Of a DNA stretch of 31,887 nt, positions 7,259 through 16,215 are shown piece after piece. Within the stretch, counting starts at the first letter, position 1. Every line of letters starts with the position of its first letter. The stretch covers positions 1-31,887 of the forward strand of contig CALGPA010000091.1 of assembly GCA_937960795.1 (NCBI GenBank). Reading direction: 5' to 3'. The DNA is from an uncultured bacterium. Lineage in GTDB: Bacteria > Cloacimonadota > Cloacimonadia > Cloacimonadales > Cloacimonadaceae. The notes under the pieces were generated by a model. It saw nothing but the letters and a program-made list of their open reading frames with translations, was not told the origin of the DNA and made no database searches. Position numbers and translations under genes: made by a program.

Positions 7259-10200
7259 GGATCTCGCAAACGGCTGTATCGCGGCCGGTCTTGACTTCGA
7301 TGATCGCGCTGATAGTGATCATCTTGGGGGCGGTGGCACTCTCACGTTTGCCGGTGGACCTGATGCCGGATGTCACCTATCCCACGATCAGCATATCCAC
7401 ATCCTATTCTCAGGCGAGCCCTCTTTCCATGGAAGAGCTGATTACGCGTCCGATTGAAGAAGCGATCGCTGCAGTTCCGGGTGTCCAGGAGATCAGCTCC
7501 AGATCTTCAGAGGGAAATAGTAATGTTTCGGTGAGATTTGCTTGGGGCAGCGACCTAGACGCGGCATCAAACGACATTCGTGACCGGTTGGATCGGATCA
7601 TTTCCCGCTTGCCGGATGGGGCCAGTCGGCCGTCACTGAGGAAATTTGACGCTGCGGCTGCACCTGTGATCATGCTCGGAGTAGTCAGTGACCTGGAGCC
7701 GATCACTGTGAGGCAAATCTTGGAAGATCAAGTGAGCTATCGACTGGAACGAGTTGATGGTGTGGCCAGTGTCAATATCTTTGGTGGGCTGAGTCGCGAG
7801 GTCCACATCAATATCGACCCTCACAAGCTCAATGCCATGAACATCCCCTTGGATCAAGTGGTGACCCGCATTAGAGCCGCGAATGTGAATCGTCCGACGG
7901 GAACTTTGATGCGGGGAAATCATCAGATCACAGTGCGAGTGCCGGGGGTCTTCGAAAATCTGGATGAATTGCGTCAGACAGTGATCATGCAGACCGGAGG
8001 AGCTTCGGTGTATCTGGGAGATATCGCGGAGGTCGTGGACAGCTCTTCCAAGGTGACCCGATTGGTGCGGATCAATGGCAGTCCGGGAGTGCAGATCTCG
8101 ATCAATAAACAGTCCGGCACAAATACGGTTCGCGTAGCTCGGGGCGTCACAGAGGAGCTTCAGGAGATCAATCGCAGTATACCGCAGATCGAGATATTGC
8201 CTTTGGTGGACAGCTCGGTCTACATCAGTCAATCGATCAGCAATGTCACCCTATCAGCGCTTTTGGGCGGCATATTGGCGATCTTGATCTTGCTTTTTTT
8301 TCTGAGAAATCTTGGAAGCACAGCCGTGATTGCCACTGCCATCCCAATCTCGGTGATGGCAACCTTTGGCCTTTTGTATTTTAATGGTTTTACGCTGAAT
8401 CTCATGACAATCGGGGCTTTGGCCTTGGGAATTGGGCAGCTTTTGGACAATTCCATCGTAGTCATGGAGAATATATATCGCCACAAAGAGCTGGGTAAAC
8501 CCGCAAACGAGGCGGCAGTGGATGGAGCGGGAGAGGTTGGTGCGCCGATCTTGGCGAGCACCCTCACCTCGGTGGTGGTTTTTCTTCCGCTACTGTTTAT
8601 GCGGGGCATGACAGGGATTATGTTTCAGCAGCTCGCATTTGTCGTGGTTTTTTCCCTGCTTTGCTCGCTTGTCACAGCTCTGACTTTGGTGCCGATGCTA
8701 TCTAGTAAATATCTGGGGAAAGAGTCATCAAGCGCAGCAGAGCCGAGAAGGATTTCACAGAGCGTGGGCAGGATTCTTGGGAGAATGGATCTGCTTTACA
8801 AACGCATACTTGCATGGTCACTGGATCATCGCCTCAAGACCTCTTTGATTGGAGTGGCACTGCTTGTCTTGGCAATCCTGCTTTCCGGTTTGATCGGGTC
8901 TGAATTGATGCCGATGGCAGACGAGGGTGAGATCCGGGTGAGCATGGATATGGAGGCCGGAACCCGTCTGGAAGTGGTGAACGCGAAGATGCAGGACATC
9001 GAGCGGCTTTTGGATGGCATCCCTGAGATTACAAACCAGATCACGACAGTCGGAGGCGGATGGTGGGGTGCGTCAAACACCGGCTCAGTGCGGATTAGTC
9101 TCATCGGAAAATCCGAGCGGCAACGCAGCGATGAAGAGATCGCCTCCGAGATCCGGCAAAAACTCGCCAATATTCCCGGGGGAAGGATCAGGGTGCGGAC
9201 GGTGACAAACAATCGGCTGACCAGATCTCTCGGCGGAGGTGGTGGCAGGATCGAGATCCAAGTGCGCGGGCACGAGATGGAAGAGGCTTATGCCCTGGCT
9301 GCCAAGATCCAGAGCGCTGTGGAATCTGTCGATGGCATCACGGATGTGAATCTGAGCCGCACAGCCGGAGCGCCGGAAGATCTCTTGATCATTGACAGGC
9401 TTAAGGCAGCCGAACTCGGGCTGTCGATCCAGCAGATATCATCTGCACTGGAAACCGTCTTATCCGGAAACACTGCCGGTGAATTTGTGGATCAAGGCAA
9501 GGAATATCCGATCCGTGTGCAGGTAAAGAATGCAGACCAGATGCCCATTGAAGAGCTTCTAAGCCTCAGTGTGACGAATTCTTTTGGCAATTCCATCGTG
9601 CTGCGCAATGTGATCGAGGTCACCTCCAGCGAAAGCTCAACCGTGATCGAAAGAGTGAATCAGGAGCGGATGATCGACGTCTCGGCAAATATCTTTGGGA
9701 GAAATCTCTCTAGGGTGATCTCAGATATTCAGGCTGAGCTGGATCAGATTCCGGTTCCCCTCGGCTTTGGCGTCGAGATCGTAGGTGACTATAAGGAACA
9801 GCAAGAGTCCTTCCGTGAGCTATTTATCGGAATCGTGCTGGCGCTCGTGCTGATTTATATGGTGATGGCGAGTCAGTTTGAATCTCTAAAAGATCCGTTT
9901 ATCGTGATGTTCTCTGTGCCATTTGCCTTTATCGGGGTCGTGGCAATCTTGCTTTTGACAGATACCACCTTCAATATCCAAAGCTATATCGGGCTGATCA
10001 TGCTCGGAGGGATTGTGGTAAACAACGCTATTCTTTTGGTTGATACTACCAATAATCTCCGCAGAAAAGATGGATACGAGCTGAGGGAGGCGATCGAGAC
10101 AGCCGGGCAGCGAAGACTCCGCCCCATCTTGATGACTGCGTTATCGACCGTCTTGGGGCTCACGCCAATGGCTTTGGGCATGGGAGAGGGCGGGGAGACT

Positions 10201-10320
10201 CAGGCGCCCTTGGCGCGAGCCGTGGTGGGAGGAATCCTCAGCGCGACCTTCATCACATTGGTCTTGATCCCGGTTGTTTACTCCTTCTTTGAGGGAGGCA
10301 AGAGCTTCAAAAACGGCTGA
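7255..10320 (+). CDS. RND-family inner-membrane efflux pump (HAE1-like)
   Basis: A 1021-residue AcrB-type transporter, close to the family's usual length of about 1030. It shows the twofold layout: TM1 near residues 12-30 ending in LPVDLMPDVTYPTI, a large periplasmic porter domain, a block of TMs at about 330-540, a second porter domain and TMs at about 855-1010. The TM4 motif reads GQLLDNSIVVMENI, so AcrB Asp407 is kept (D398) while Asp408 is Asn (N399). The TM10 motif reads GGIVVNNAILLVD, with Asn (N923) in place of AcrB Lys940. These changes suggest a proton-relay variant also seen in other HAE-type pumps rather than a dead protein, since the rest is intact. It starts inside the adaptor's stop codon. 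No tolC-like gene is in the window, so the outer-membrane partner must be shared or elsewhere. The substrate is unknown. Confidence 0.95.
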   Translation: MRISQTAVSRPVLTSMIALIVIILGAVALSRLPVDLMPDVTYPTISISTSYSQASPLSMEELITRPIEEAIAAVPGVQEISSRSSEGNSNVSVRFAWGSDLDAASNDIRDRLDRIISRLPDGASRPSLRKFDAAAAPVIMLGVVSDLEPITVRQILEDQVSYRLERVDGVASVNIFGGLSREVHINIDPHKLNAMNIPLDQVVTRIRAANVNRPTGTLMRGNHQITVRVPGVFENLDELRQTVIMQTGGASVYLGDIAEVVDSSSKVTRLVRINGSPGVQISINKQSGTNTVRVARGVTEELQEINRSIPQIEILPLVDSSVYISQSISNVTLSALLGGILAILILLFFLRNLGSTAVIATAIPISVMATFGLLYFNGFTLNLMTIGALALGIGQLLDNSIVVMENIYRHKELGKPANEAAVDGAGEVGAPILASTLTSVVVFLPLLFMRGMTGIMFQQLAFVVVFSLLCSLVTALTLVPMLSSKYLGKESSSAAEPRRISQSVGRILGRMDLLYKRILAWSLDHRLKTSLIGVALLVLAILLSGLIGSELMPMADEGEIRVSMDMEAGTRLEVVNAKMQDIERLLDGIPEITNQITTVGGGWWGASNTGSVRISLIGKSERQRSDEEIASEIRQKLANIPGGRIRVRTVTNNRLTRSLGGGGGRIEIQVRGHEMEEAYALAAKIQSAVESVDGITDVNLSRTAGAPEDLLIIDRLKAAELGLSIQQISSALETVLSGNTAGEFVDQGKEYPIRVQVKNADQMPIEELLSLSVTNSFGNSIVLRNVIEVTSSESSTVIERVNQERMIDVSANIFGRNLSRVISDIQAELDQIPVPLGFGVEIVGDYKEQQESFRELFIGIVLALVLIYMVMASQFESLKDPFIVMFSVPFAFIGVVAILLLTDTTFNIQSYIGLIMLGGIVVNNAILLVDTTNNLRRKDGYELREAIETAGQRRLRPILMTALSTVLGLTPMALGMGEGGETQAPLARAVVGGILSATFITLVLIPVVYSFFEGGKSFKNG

Positions 10321-10360
10321 TTTACTCTAGTGGAGGGTAGCTTAGGCTGCTGCGCGAGCG

Positions 10361-10413
10361 GAAAAAATGCTGAACTCGGTGAGTAAAGCGAGCGGATGGC
10401 AAAAGCATTTTTC
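10361..10413 (+). terminator. Candidate AT-rich inverted repeat after the RND operon
   Basis: GAAAAAATGCT at 10361-10371 is complementary, with one bulged A, to AGCATTTTTC at 10404-10413. The 32-nt loop is long and no T tract extends beyond the 3' arm, so this is a weak terminator candidate. It lies in the only sizeable gap (137 bp) between the efflux pair and the next gene run. Confidence 0.25.
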
Positions 10414-10431
10414 TGTCAGCGAAATTCAGGC

Positions 10432-10460
10432 TTGACATATTTGGCAGATAAGTCATTATG
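10432..10460 (+). promoter_or_regulatory. Possible sigma70-like promoter before the histidine kinase gene
   Basis: TTGACA at 10432-10437 matches the consensus -35. A 16-17 nt spacer leads to CATTAT/ATTATG at 10454-10460, a fair -10. The -10 overlaps the annotated ATG, so transcription would begin near 10466. In that case translation would have to start at the ATG at 10467 as a nearly leaderless message. A chance match is also possible. Confidence 0.35.
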
Positions 10461-11642
10461 GAGTTTATGGAAAAAACGAACTTAGAGCAAAAGCAGGAGA
10501 TCCCGTCAGAGCTTGAGTCGAGCGATATCAGAGATATTGGCTTGGAGATGTTGCCCAATCTAATCCACAATCTCCCGGGTATGGCATACCGCTGTCAAAA
10601 TGACTCAAAGTGGTCTATGCTTTTTATCTCGGAAGGCTGCGTTGATCTCACAGGATACAAAGTTAGAGAGATCCTGCACAATGAGGAGATTAGCTACGAT
10701 TCTTTGATTTTTGAAGAGGATCGCGGTTTTGTGCGGAATACAATCCGGGAGGCTGTCGAGAAGAGGATCCAGTTTCAGATGGAATATCGGATTGTAAACA
10801 GATCCGGTGATATCAGATGGGTCTGGGAGAAGGGCAATGCCGTTTATGACAAGAATCACAATCCGGCGTACTTGGATGGATTCGTTATCGACATTACGGC
10901 ACGTAAGACGGCTGAGGAAGCGCTCAAACGGGCGGTTGGTGACCTCTCGGATCTGAATGCCACAAAGGATCGTTTTTTCTCGCTGGTAGCTCATGATCTG
11001 CAAAACCCGGTTTATGCCATCATCTCGCTATCGGAATTTATAGCTGAAAACTATTCAAGCTTTGGGCGCGAGGAGATTCAAGATGCGCTTTTGCAGGTGA
11101 ATAGTGCGGCTCAGGGCATATTTACATTATTGGAGAATCTTCTGGATTGGGCTCGTTTGCAGACCAATCAGGTGGTGATCCAGAAAGAGATGGTCTCGCT
11201 TAGCAAGACACTGCGCTATGCGATCGATCACTATCAAAAAGCCGCGGATCAAAAAGGAATCTCGGTGGAGATTGTAGCAGAACACGATGTGATGATCGAC
11301 AGTGATCTCAAGCTGGTCTCATCCATTTTTAGAAACTTGATCTCAAACGCTCTAAAATACTCATATCCCAAAGGGAAAGTAGTGATTCATCTTTGGCAAG
11401 AAGAAGAGCGCGCGATGGTCAGTGTGCGCGATTATGGAGTGGGGATCCCACGCAAGAGCATCAGTAAGCTCTTTCGGATTGATAGCGATATGCGGCAGTA
11501 TGGCACGGCGAATGAGAGCGGCAGCGGCTTGGGCCTGATTTTGGCCGGTAGTTTTGCTAAGCTCCTAGGGGCGGAGATGAAAGTGGAAAGCAAGCTAAAC
11601 CATGGCAGCACATTTACGCTGATTCACCCCAAGAGAATTTGA
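10458..11642 (+). CDS. Cytoplasmic PAS-domain sensor histidine kinase
   Basis: A 394-residue sensor kinase without membrane segments. A PAS/PAC sensor covers about residues 35-155 (GMAYRC at the start, then RWVWEKGNA and FVIDITARK at the end). The dimerisation and phosphoacceptor helix contains FFSLVAHDLQNP with H179 as the likely phosphorylated histidine. The ATP-binding domain shows an N box (NLISNALKYS), a G1 box (DYGVGIP), an F-like LFRID and a G2 box (GSGLGLILA). No response regulator is adjacent, so it is an orphan kinase here. An in-frame ATG at 10467 is an alternative start; neither start has a strong ribosome site. The gene for an EIIA-type PTS protein follows after 56 bp, and TTGACG at 11643 could start a separate transcript. 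The signal sensed is unknown; a soluble PAS kinase usually senses an internal cue such as redox state or a small ligand. Confidence 0.9.
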   Translation: MEFMEKTNLEQKQEIPSELESSDIRDIGLEMLPNLIHNLPGMAYRCQNDSKWSMLFISEGCVDLTGYKVREILHNEEISYDSLIFEEDRGFVRNTIREAVEKRIQFQMEYRIVNRSGDIRWVWEKGNAVYDKNHNPAYLDGFVIDITARKTAEEALKRAVGDLSDLNATKDRFFSLVAHDLQNPVYAIISLSEFIAENYSSFGREEIQDALLQVNSAAQGIFTLLENLLDWARLQTNQVVIQKEMVSLSKTLRYAIDHYQKAADQKGISVEIVAEHDVMIDSDLKLVSSIFRNLISNALKYSYPKGKVVIHLWQEEERAMVSVRDYGVGIPRKSISKLFRIDSDMRQYGTANESGSGLGLILAGSFAKLLGAEMKVESKLNHGSTFTLIHPKRI

Positions 11643-11698
11643 TTGACGGCAGGACAAGGTTTAAAAACAATGCGACAACATTTATATACGGGTAGAGA

Positions 11699-12172
11699 AT
11701 GAAAGCGCTTATTACACCAGAACTGGTACGCATCGTTGATGCATTTGAGGACAAAGACGGGTGCCTTGACTATATGGCCAAGCTTTTGGCATCTAGTGGG
11801 TGTCTGAGTTTTCCTGATCGCTATGTGTCGGCTGTCAAGGGTCGTGAAGAGATCATGAGCACAGGTATCGGGCGAGGGATTGCTATCCCCCATGCCAGAG
11901 ACCTGACGGTGAATTGCATGAAGATTGCAGTGTGTAGGATCAATACACCGCTGAGTTATCAATCTGTGGATGATCAACCGGTGAGTTTGGTATTTATGAT
12001 AGCAGTACCGCAGAACTCAAACAAAGAGTACATGCTGATTCTTAGAAACTTATCCGAGTATTTGCGCCAGGAAGAAAACCGGGCGAGACTGCTTGGAGCA
12101 AACTCAGACATGGAGTTGTACCAATATGTTAAAGATATGGAAGATATCATTATCGCTTCTGCTGCTGATTAG
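11699..12172 (+). CDS. PTS EIIA type-2 (fructose/nitrogen-type) domain protein
   Basis: A 157-residue single-domain protein of the PTS_EIIA type 2 family, the usual length of PtsN. The signature STGIGRGIAIPHAR contains the phosphorylated histidine H65, and a second family segment, PVSLVFMIAVPQN, follows near residue 95. No EIIB, EIIC, HPr or EI gene lies nearby, so a regulatory role like EIIA-Ntr is more likely than sugar uptake. It follows an orphan histidine kinase, which hints at a signalling module, but this is inference. Its last 47 bases overlap the start of the next gene in another frame. The ribosome site before the ATG is only moderate (GGTAGAG). I do not assign ptsN because the nitrogen link cannot be shown. 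Confidence 0.88.
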   Translation: MKALITPELVRIVDAFEDKDGCLDYMAKLLASSGCLSFPDRYVSAVKGREEIMSTGIGRGIAIPHARDLTVNCMKIAVCRINTPLSYQSVDDQPVSLVFMIAVPQNSNKEYMLILRNLSEYLRQEENRARLLGANSDMELYQYVKDMEDIIIASAAD

Positions 12173-13085
12173 CCTGACCGCGCTTTGGGCACAGAGCGAA
12201 GATGCCGGCAGCACCGGATTTGACACGCTGAAGATCATTTACAATGCCAGGACTACTGCCATGGGCGGAGCCGCGACCGCATTGCCGGAAAATATCCACG
12301 CTTTATCCACCAACCCCGCTGCCATTATGCGTGCTGCAGCTCCCGCTATCTCTGCCACATTTTCTGATCAGTTTGTCGGAAGTGCCGGGGGGAGCATTGA
12401 GTATGTCTATCCCAAAGACAGATTTGCCGCCTATGCGGCGAGCTTGCGCTATTTCAACAGCGGCAGTATGGATCGCACTGAGATTGGCTCATCCGGTGAA
12501 TTGATCGAAACATCTGAGACTTTTGGCGCACAGAGCATTGTGGCGTCGGTCTCAGCGGCAAGATATATCAGCCACGCTTTGGATCTGGGAGCCAGCGCAA
12601 AATTCATCTATGACAGCATTGACGATAGAAGCGCGAGCGCCGCTCTTATTGACGTCGGCATCTTGCACCACACTGTTAATGAAAATGTCAAGGTGGGGCT
12701 GAGCGCACGAAATCTGGGTTTTCAGAGCTCATACTATACTGATAGCAAATACAAAGAAAACTTGCCGACCAGCTATAATGCCGGGCTTTCTCTGCGAATG
12801 AGCCCCAAGATCATCACAGCCCTGGATATCGGGAAAGCCGATGGCGAGAATCTTAAACTGAGAGTGGGGGCGGAATATCTGATCTATCCGAGTTTGGCAC
12901 TAAGAGCGGGTCTGAGATCCGATGCCGGTGACTATCACATGGGCAGTTTCTTGGGCTATACCGGAGGAGGCAGTCTAGGCGTCGGCTGGAAGATCGGGAT
13001 GGTTGATCTGGACTATGCTCTGTCATCATATGGGGATCTCGGTTTCCAAAATCAACTTACACTGAAATACAATTTCTTGCGCTAG
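12126..13085 (+). CDS. PorV/PorQ-like outer-membrane beta-barrel protein
   Basis: A 319-residue exported barrel protein. The longer frame opens at 12093, but the ATG at 12126 is preferred: it begins a clean signal peptide (MLKIWKISLSLLLLISL, then ALWAQ) and has GGAG at 12112-12115. The mature N-terminus reads FDTLKIIYNARTTAMGGA followed by STNPAAI, the signature of the PorV/PorQ (UPF0164-like, FadL-related) family. The rest alternates short amphipathic strands and the chain ends YNFLR, near the terminal aromatic typical of barrels. Relatives such as PorV deliver cargo in type IX secretion; others have unknown roles. The gene overlaps the preceding EIIA gene by 47 bp and lies 19 bp before glyS, an odd place for a surface protein. 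A second member of the family is encoded at 28247. Confidence 0.82.
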   Translation: MLKIWKISLSLLLLISLTALWAQSEDAGSTGFDTLKIIYNARTTAMGGAATALPENIHALSTNPAAIMRAAAPAISATFSDQFVGSAGGSIEYVYPKDRFAAYAASLRYFNSGSMDRTEIGSSGELIETSETFGAQSIVASVSAARYISHALDLGASAKFIYDSIDDRSASAALIDVGILHHTVNENVKVGLSARNLGFQSSYYTDSKYKENLPTSYNAGLSLRMSPKIITALDIGKADGENLKLRVGAEYLIYPSLALRAGLRSDAGDYHMGSFLGYTGGGSLGVGWKIGMVDLDYALSSYGDLGFQNQLTLKYNFLR

Positions 13086-13104
13086 CAAGAGGAAGGATAT
13101 ATCT

Positions 13105-15195
13105 TTGCATTCATTTCTGTTTGAACTGGGAATTGAAGAGCTGCCGGACAATGTGATCCTGGCAGCTATTGACTTTTTAAAGACTTCTTTTGAGAAAATG
13201 TTGATTACCGAAAAGCTCAGCTTCGGCAAGATCGAGATCGGATCTACTCCACGCAGGCTGAGCATCTGGGCATATGATCTGCCGGCTAGGCAGGAAGACG
13301 CCCGGATCACCAAAGCCGGCCCTTCCATCAATATCGCCTATGACTCAGAGGGCAATCTCAGCCCGGCAGGGAAGGGATTCCTCAAGAAAAGCGGAGCAAA
13401 TCCTGAAGATATCTACATCGAAAAATCAGGCGGCAGGGAAGTGCTCGCGGTCAGCTTTGTTCAGCCCGGCCGTGACACTATAGATCTTCTTAGGGATTGG
13501 GTCCTTGGGGTGATCGGCTCGATCCCTCTGCCCAAAAAAATGATTTGGAAAGATCCGGCTTTTGCCTTTTCACGTCCGGTGCGCTGGATCGTGGCGTTGT
13601 GGGATGAGGATGTGATAGAGCTGGATTACCATGGCATCATAGCCGATCGGATCAGCTATGGAAACCGATATCTGGGCTTGGACAATAGCCATAGTATCCG
13701 GAGCGCTCAAAGCTATCAAGAGAGCCTGGAGGAGATCGGCGTGATCGTGAGCCGCGATAAGCGAAGAGAGATGATCATCAGCCAGTGCAGCGAGCTGTTT
13801 GCCGATAGCCCATATCAGATCAAGGATGATCCTCGGCTTTTGGAAACCGTCTGCAATCTGGTCGAGCAGCCGCAGGCTGTAGTCGGCGAATTTGACGAGC
13901 GCTTTCTGCGGATCCCCGAGAAAGTGATCACATCTACCATCAGCCAAAATCAGAAGTATTTTTCAGTATATGACTCGGGCGATAGACTGGTGAACAAATT
14001 TGTCTTTATCTCAAATGGAGACCCCGAGTATAGTGACAAGATTCGCTCAGGCAATGAGAAAGTGGTCGCCGCTCGCTTAGAGGACGCAGCGTGGTTTTTT
14101 GAAGAAGATTGCAAGCGCTCGTTGGAAGACTTTTTGCCACTTTTGGAAGATGTCGTCTTCCAATCCAGCTTGGGCACAATGGCGCAGAAAGGGGAGAGAA
14201 CTATCCGCCTGGCGGAGACTATCGCCCAAGAACTGAAGCTAAATAAAGCGCAAACTCAGTGTTCTCTGAGAGCCGCAAAGCTCTGCAAGGCTGACTTGGT
14301 GACCTTGATGCTCGGGGAAAAAGAATTTACGAAACTGCAAGGCTATATCGGCATGCAATATGCTCTAAAAGCCGGGGAAGATCCCGAAGTCGCTCAGGCA
14401 ATCTGGGAACATTATATGCCACGGGGCAGCAATGACTCTCTGCCACAAACGGTGTCCGGCGCTATCTGCGCGATTGCTGACAAGCTTGATACCGTGGCGG
14501 GAATCATCAGCGTCGGCCTTTTGCCAACGGGCAGCGCCGATCCATTTGCGCTCCGGCGCGCAGCCTCCGGGATAGTTCAGATCATCGCAGATCGTGCTTG
14601 GGAGCTCGATCTCGTCGCTCTGATCAGATCCAGCCTCGCTCTTCTTGGGAAAAGCATTCAGCCCAAGGAAGATTCTTTTGAAAAGATCCTCGGCTTCATC
14701 ACTCAAAGAGTGAGCTGGCTGCTCAAAGAACTCGGGATCAATTATGACGTGGTGGCAGCAGTCATGCACATGGGTATCAGCAATCTTCCTGATCTGCTGG
14801 GGCGTGCCCGAGCGCTGCAGGATCTCAAAAAAGAGGAAGATTTTGTTCGCTTGGTTTTGGGATTTAAACGCGTGGCGAATATCATTGCGGACACAAGAAG
14901 CTTTGCGGGATTGGACACAGGTCTTTTTGAAGCAGAAGCGGAACGGGATTTGCACGCAAGTCTTATCCGGCTTGCCAAAAGCTTGGATAGCTCCTTGTCA
15001 AGTCGGGACTACGCCGCCGCATTGCAAGATCTGATCGACATCGCGCCTTCGATCGATGCCTTTTTTGATCAGGTCTTGGTAAACTCTGATGATGAGGCAA
15101 GAAAGTTGAACCGCTATGCGCTTTTAGCTCTGATCCGCAAGGAATTCTTCCGAGTGGCGGATCTATCACAAATCGTAGTAGAATCAGATATTTAA
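13105..15195 (+). CDS. glyS: Glycyl-tRNA synthetase beta subunit
   Basis: The beta subunit of the heterotetrameric bacterial glycyl-tRNA synthetase, which recognises tRNA-Gly while the alpha subunit activates glycine. Length is 696 residues against about 690 in E. coli. Family motifs are present: FLFELGIEELP at the start, FSRPVRWI, VVFQSSLGTMAQKGER and the KADLVTLMLGE region of the HD-like domain. IADKLDTVAGI, PTGSADPFALRRAASG and the C-terminal NRYALLALIRKEFF of the anticodon-binding domain follow. Translation begins at TTG, supported by AGGAAGGA 8 nt upstream and by the family N-terminus starting exactly there. The alpha-subunit gene glyQ is not in the window, whereas glyQ and glyS are often adjacent, so it must be elsewhere. 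Spacing to the next gene is 10 bp. Confidence 0.97.
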   Translation: MHSFLFELGIEELPDNVILAAIDFLKTSFEKMLITEKLSFGKIEIGSTPRRLSIWAYDLPARQEDARITKAGPSINIAYDSEGNLSPAGKGFLKKSGANPEDIYIEKSGGREVLAVSFVQPGRDTIDLLRDWVLGVIGSIPLPKKMIWKDPAFAFSRPVRWIVALWDEDVIELDYHGIIADRISYGNRYLGLDNSHSIRSAQSYQESLEEIGVIVSRDKRREMIISQCSELFADSPYQIKDDPRLLETVCNLVEQPQAVVGEFDERFLRIPEKVITSTISQNQKYFSVYDSGDRLVNKFVFISNGDPEYSDKIRSGNEKVVAARLEDAAWFFEEDCKRSLEDFLPLLEDVVFQSSLGTMAQKGERTIRLAETIAQELKLNKAQTQCSLRAAKLCKADLVTLMLGEKEFTKLQGYIGMQYALKAGEDPEVAQAIWEHYMPRGSNDSLPQTVSGAICAIADKLDTVAGIISVGLLPTGSADPFALRRAASGIVQIIADRAWELDLVALIRSSLALLGKSIQPKEDSFEKILGFITQRVSWLLKELGINYDVVAAVMHMGISNLPDLLGRARALQDLKKEEDFVRLVLGFKRVANIIADTRSFAGLDTGLFEAEAERDLHASLIRLAKSLDSSLSSRDYAAALQDLIDIAPSIDAFFDQVLVNSDDEARKLNRYALLALIRKEFFRVADLSQIVVESDI

Positions 15196-15205
15196 TGGAG
15201 AATAA

Positions 15206-16192
15206 ATGCATATTTTACAAGAACTGAAAAGCCGCGCCGCCAAGATAGGCGGCAGCATCGTGCTTCCCGAAGCTTCAGATCAAAGAACTCTGGAGGCCGC
15301 AGCACAAATCGTCAAAGAGCAGATCGCCCGAGTGATTCTCTTGGGCGGTGAAGCCGCCATCCTCAGTCACGCAAAAAAGCTGAATCTGGATCTGAGTGGA
15401 TGTCAGATTATCGACCCTCAGACATCTAAAGATTTTCCCGTCTATGCAGAAGCACTATATGAAAAGAGAAAAGAAAAAGGCATGAGCTTCTCCGATGCTG
15501 AGATCGCTATGCAGAATCCGCTCTATTTTGGAGCGATGATGGTGAAGATGGGCAAGGCAAGCGGGATGGTCGCCGGAGCTGCAAATACTACAGCGGACGT
15601 CTTGCGATCAGCCTTACATGTCGTGGGGGTGACTCCCGGGCTGAAGACCGTTTCTTCCAGCTTTATCATGGTGTCTCCTCGCAGTGAAGATCCCTGCTAT
15701 CTCTTTGCGGATTGCGCGGTAGTGCCAAATCCGACGGCGGAGCAATTGGCGGACATCGCCAGCTCTACTGCCCAGACCCGAAGATCCATACTTGGCGATG
15801 AAGCCAAAGTGGCGCTTCTATCCTTTTCCACAAAGGGCAGTGCCGAGCATGAGCTGGTGGAAAAAGTGCGCGAAGCAAAAGCAATCTTGGATTCAAGAAA
15901 GGTGGATTTTGCCTATGATGGAGAGATGCAGCTAGATGCAGCAATAGTGGAAAAGATCGCTCGCAGCAAAGCACCGCACAGCCCGGTGGCGGGTAAGGCA
16001 AACACCTTGGTCTTCCCAGATCTCCAAGCCGGCAACATCGGCTATAAACTGGTGCAGCGCCTAGGAGGATATGAGGCTATCGGCCCCATCATCCAAGGTC
16101 TTGCTGCTCCGATCTGCGATCTTTCCAGAGGATGCTCAACCGAGGACATTGTAAACACCTCCATCCTCGTCTTACTTATGTCAAATAAATAA
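15206..16192 (+). CDS. pta: Phosphate acetyltransferase (phosphotransacetylase)
   Basis: Converts acetyl-CoA and phosphate to acetyl phosphate and CoA, the step before acetate kinase in acetate fermentation. The 328-residue single-domain form matches the short clostridial-type enzyme, not the long E. coli Pta. Visible motifs are IVLPEASDQRTLEAA near the start, GMVAGAANTTADVLR, DCAVVPNPTAEQLA, ALLSFSTKGSA and the C-terminal NTLVFPDLQAGNIGYKLVQR and GLAAPICDLSRG. The start ATG has TGGAG at a good distance and lies 10 bp after glyS. No acetate kinase gene is adjacent. Together with the aminotransferase downstream it fits amino-acid fermentation to acetate, as proposed for Cloacimonadota; this metabolic reading is inference. 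Confidence 0.95.
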   Translation: MHILQELKSRAAKIGGSIVLPEASDQRTLEAAAQIVKEQIARVILLGGEAAILSHAKKLNLDLSGCQIIDPQTSKDFPVYAEALYEKRKEKGMSFSDAEIAMQNPLYFGAMMVKMGKASGMVAGAANTTADVLRSALHVVGVTPGLKTVSSSFIMVSPRSEDPCYLFADCAVVPNPTAEQLADIASSTAQTRRSILGDEAKVALLSFSTKGSAEHELVEKVREAKAILDSRKVDFAYDGEMQLDAAIVEKIARSKAPHSPVAGKANTLVFPDLQAGNIGYKLVQRLGGYEAIGPIIQGLAAPICDLSRGCSTEDIVNTSILVLLMSNK

Positions 16193-16215
16193 AAAAAACA
16201 TACAGGGGGATTACG

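Noticed and set aside
7633..8232. Minus-strand ORF of 199 codons inside the RND pump gene
   Set aside because: The His/Asp-rich composition is the mirror of the pump's codons; the pump reading is certain here.
14365..14955. Minus-strand ORF of 196 codons inside glyS
   Set aside because: It is a shadow of a clear housekeeping gene with no protein motif.
16193..16215. A-rich run after pta as a possible terminator
   Set aside because: There is no stem before it, and the aminotransferase ribosome site follows directly, so it is just an AT-rich gap.
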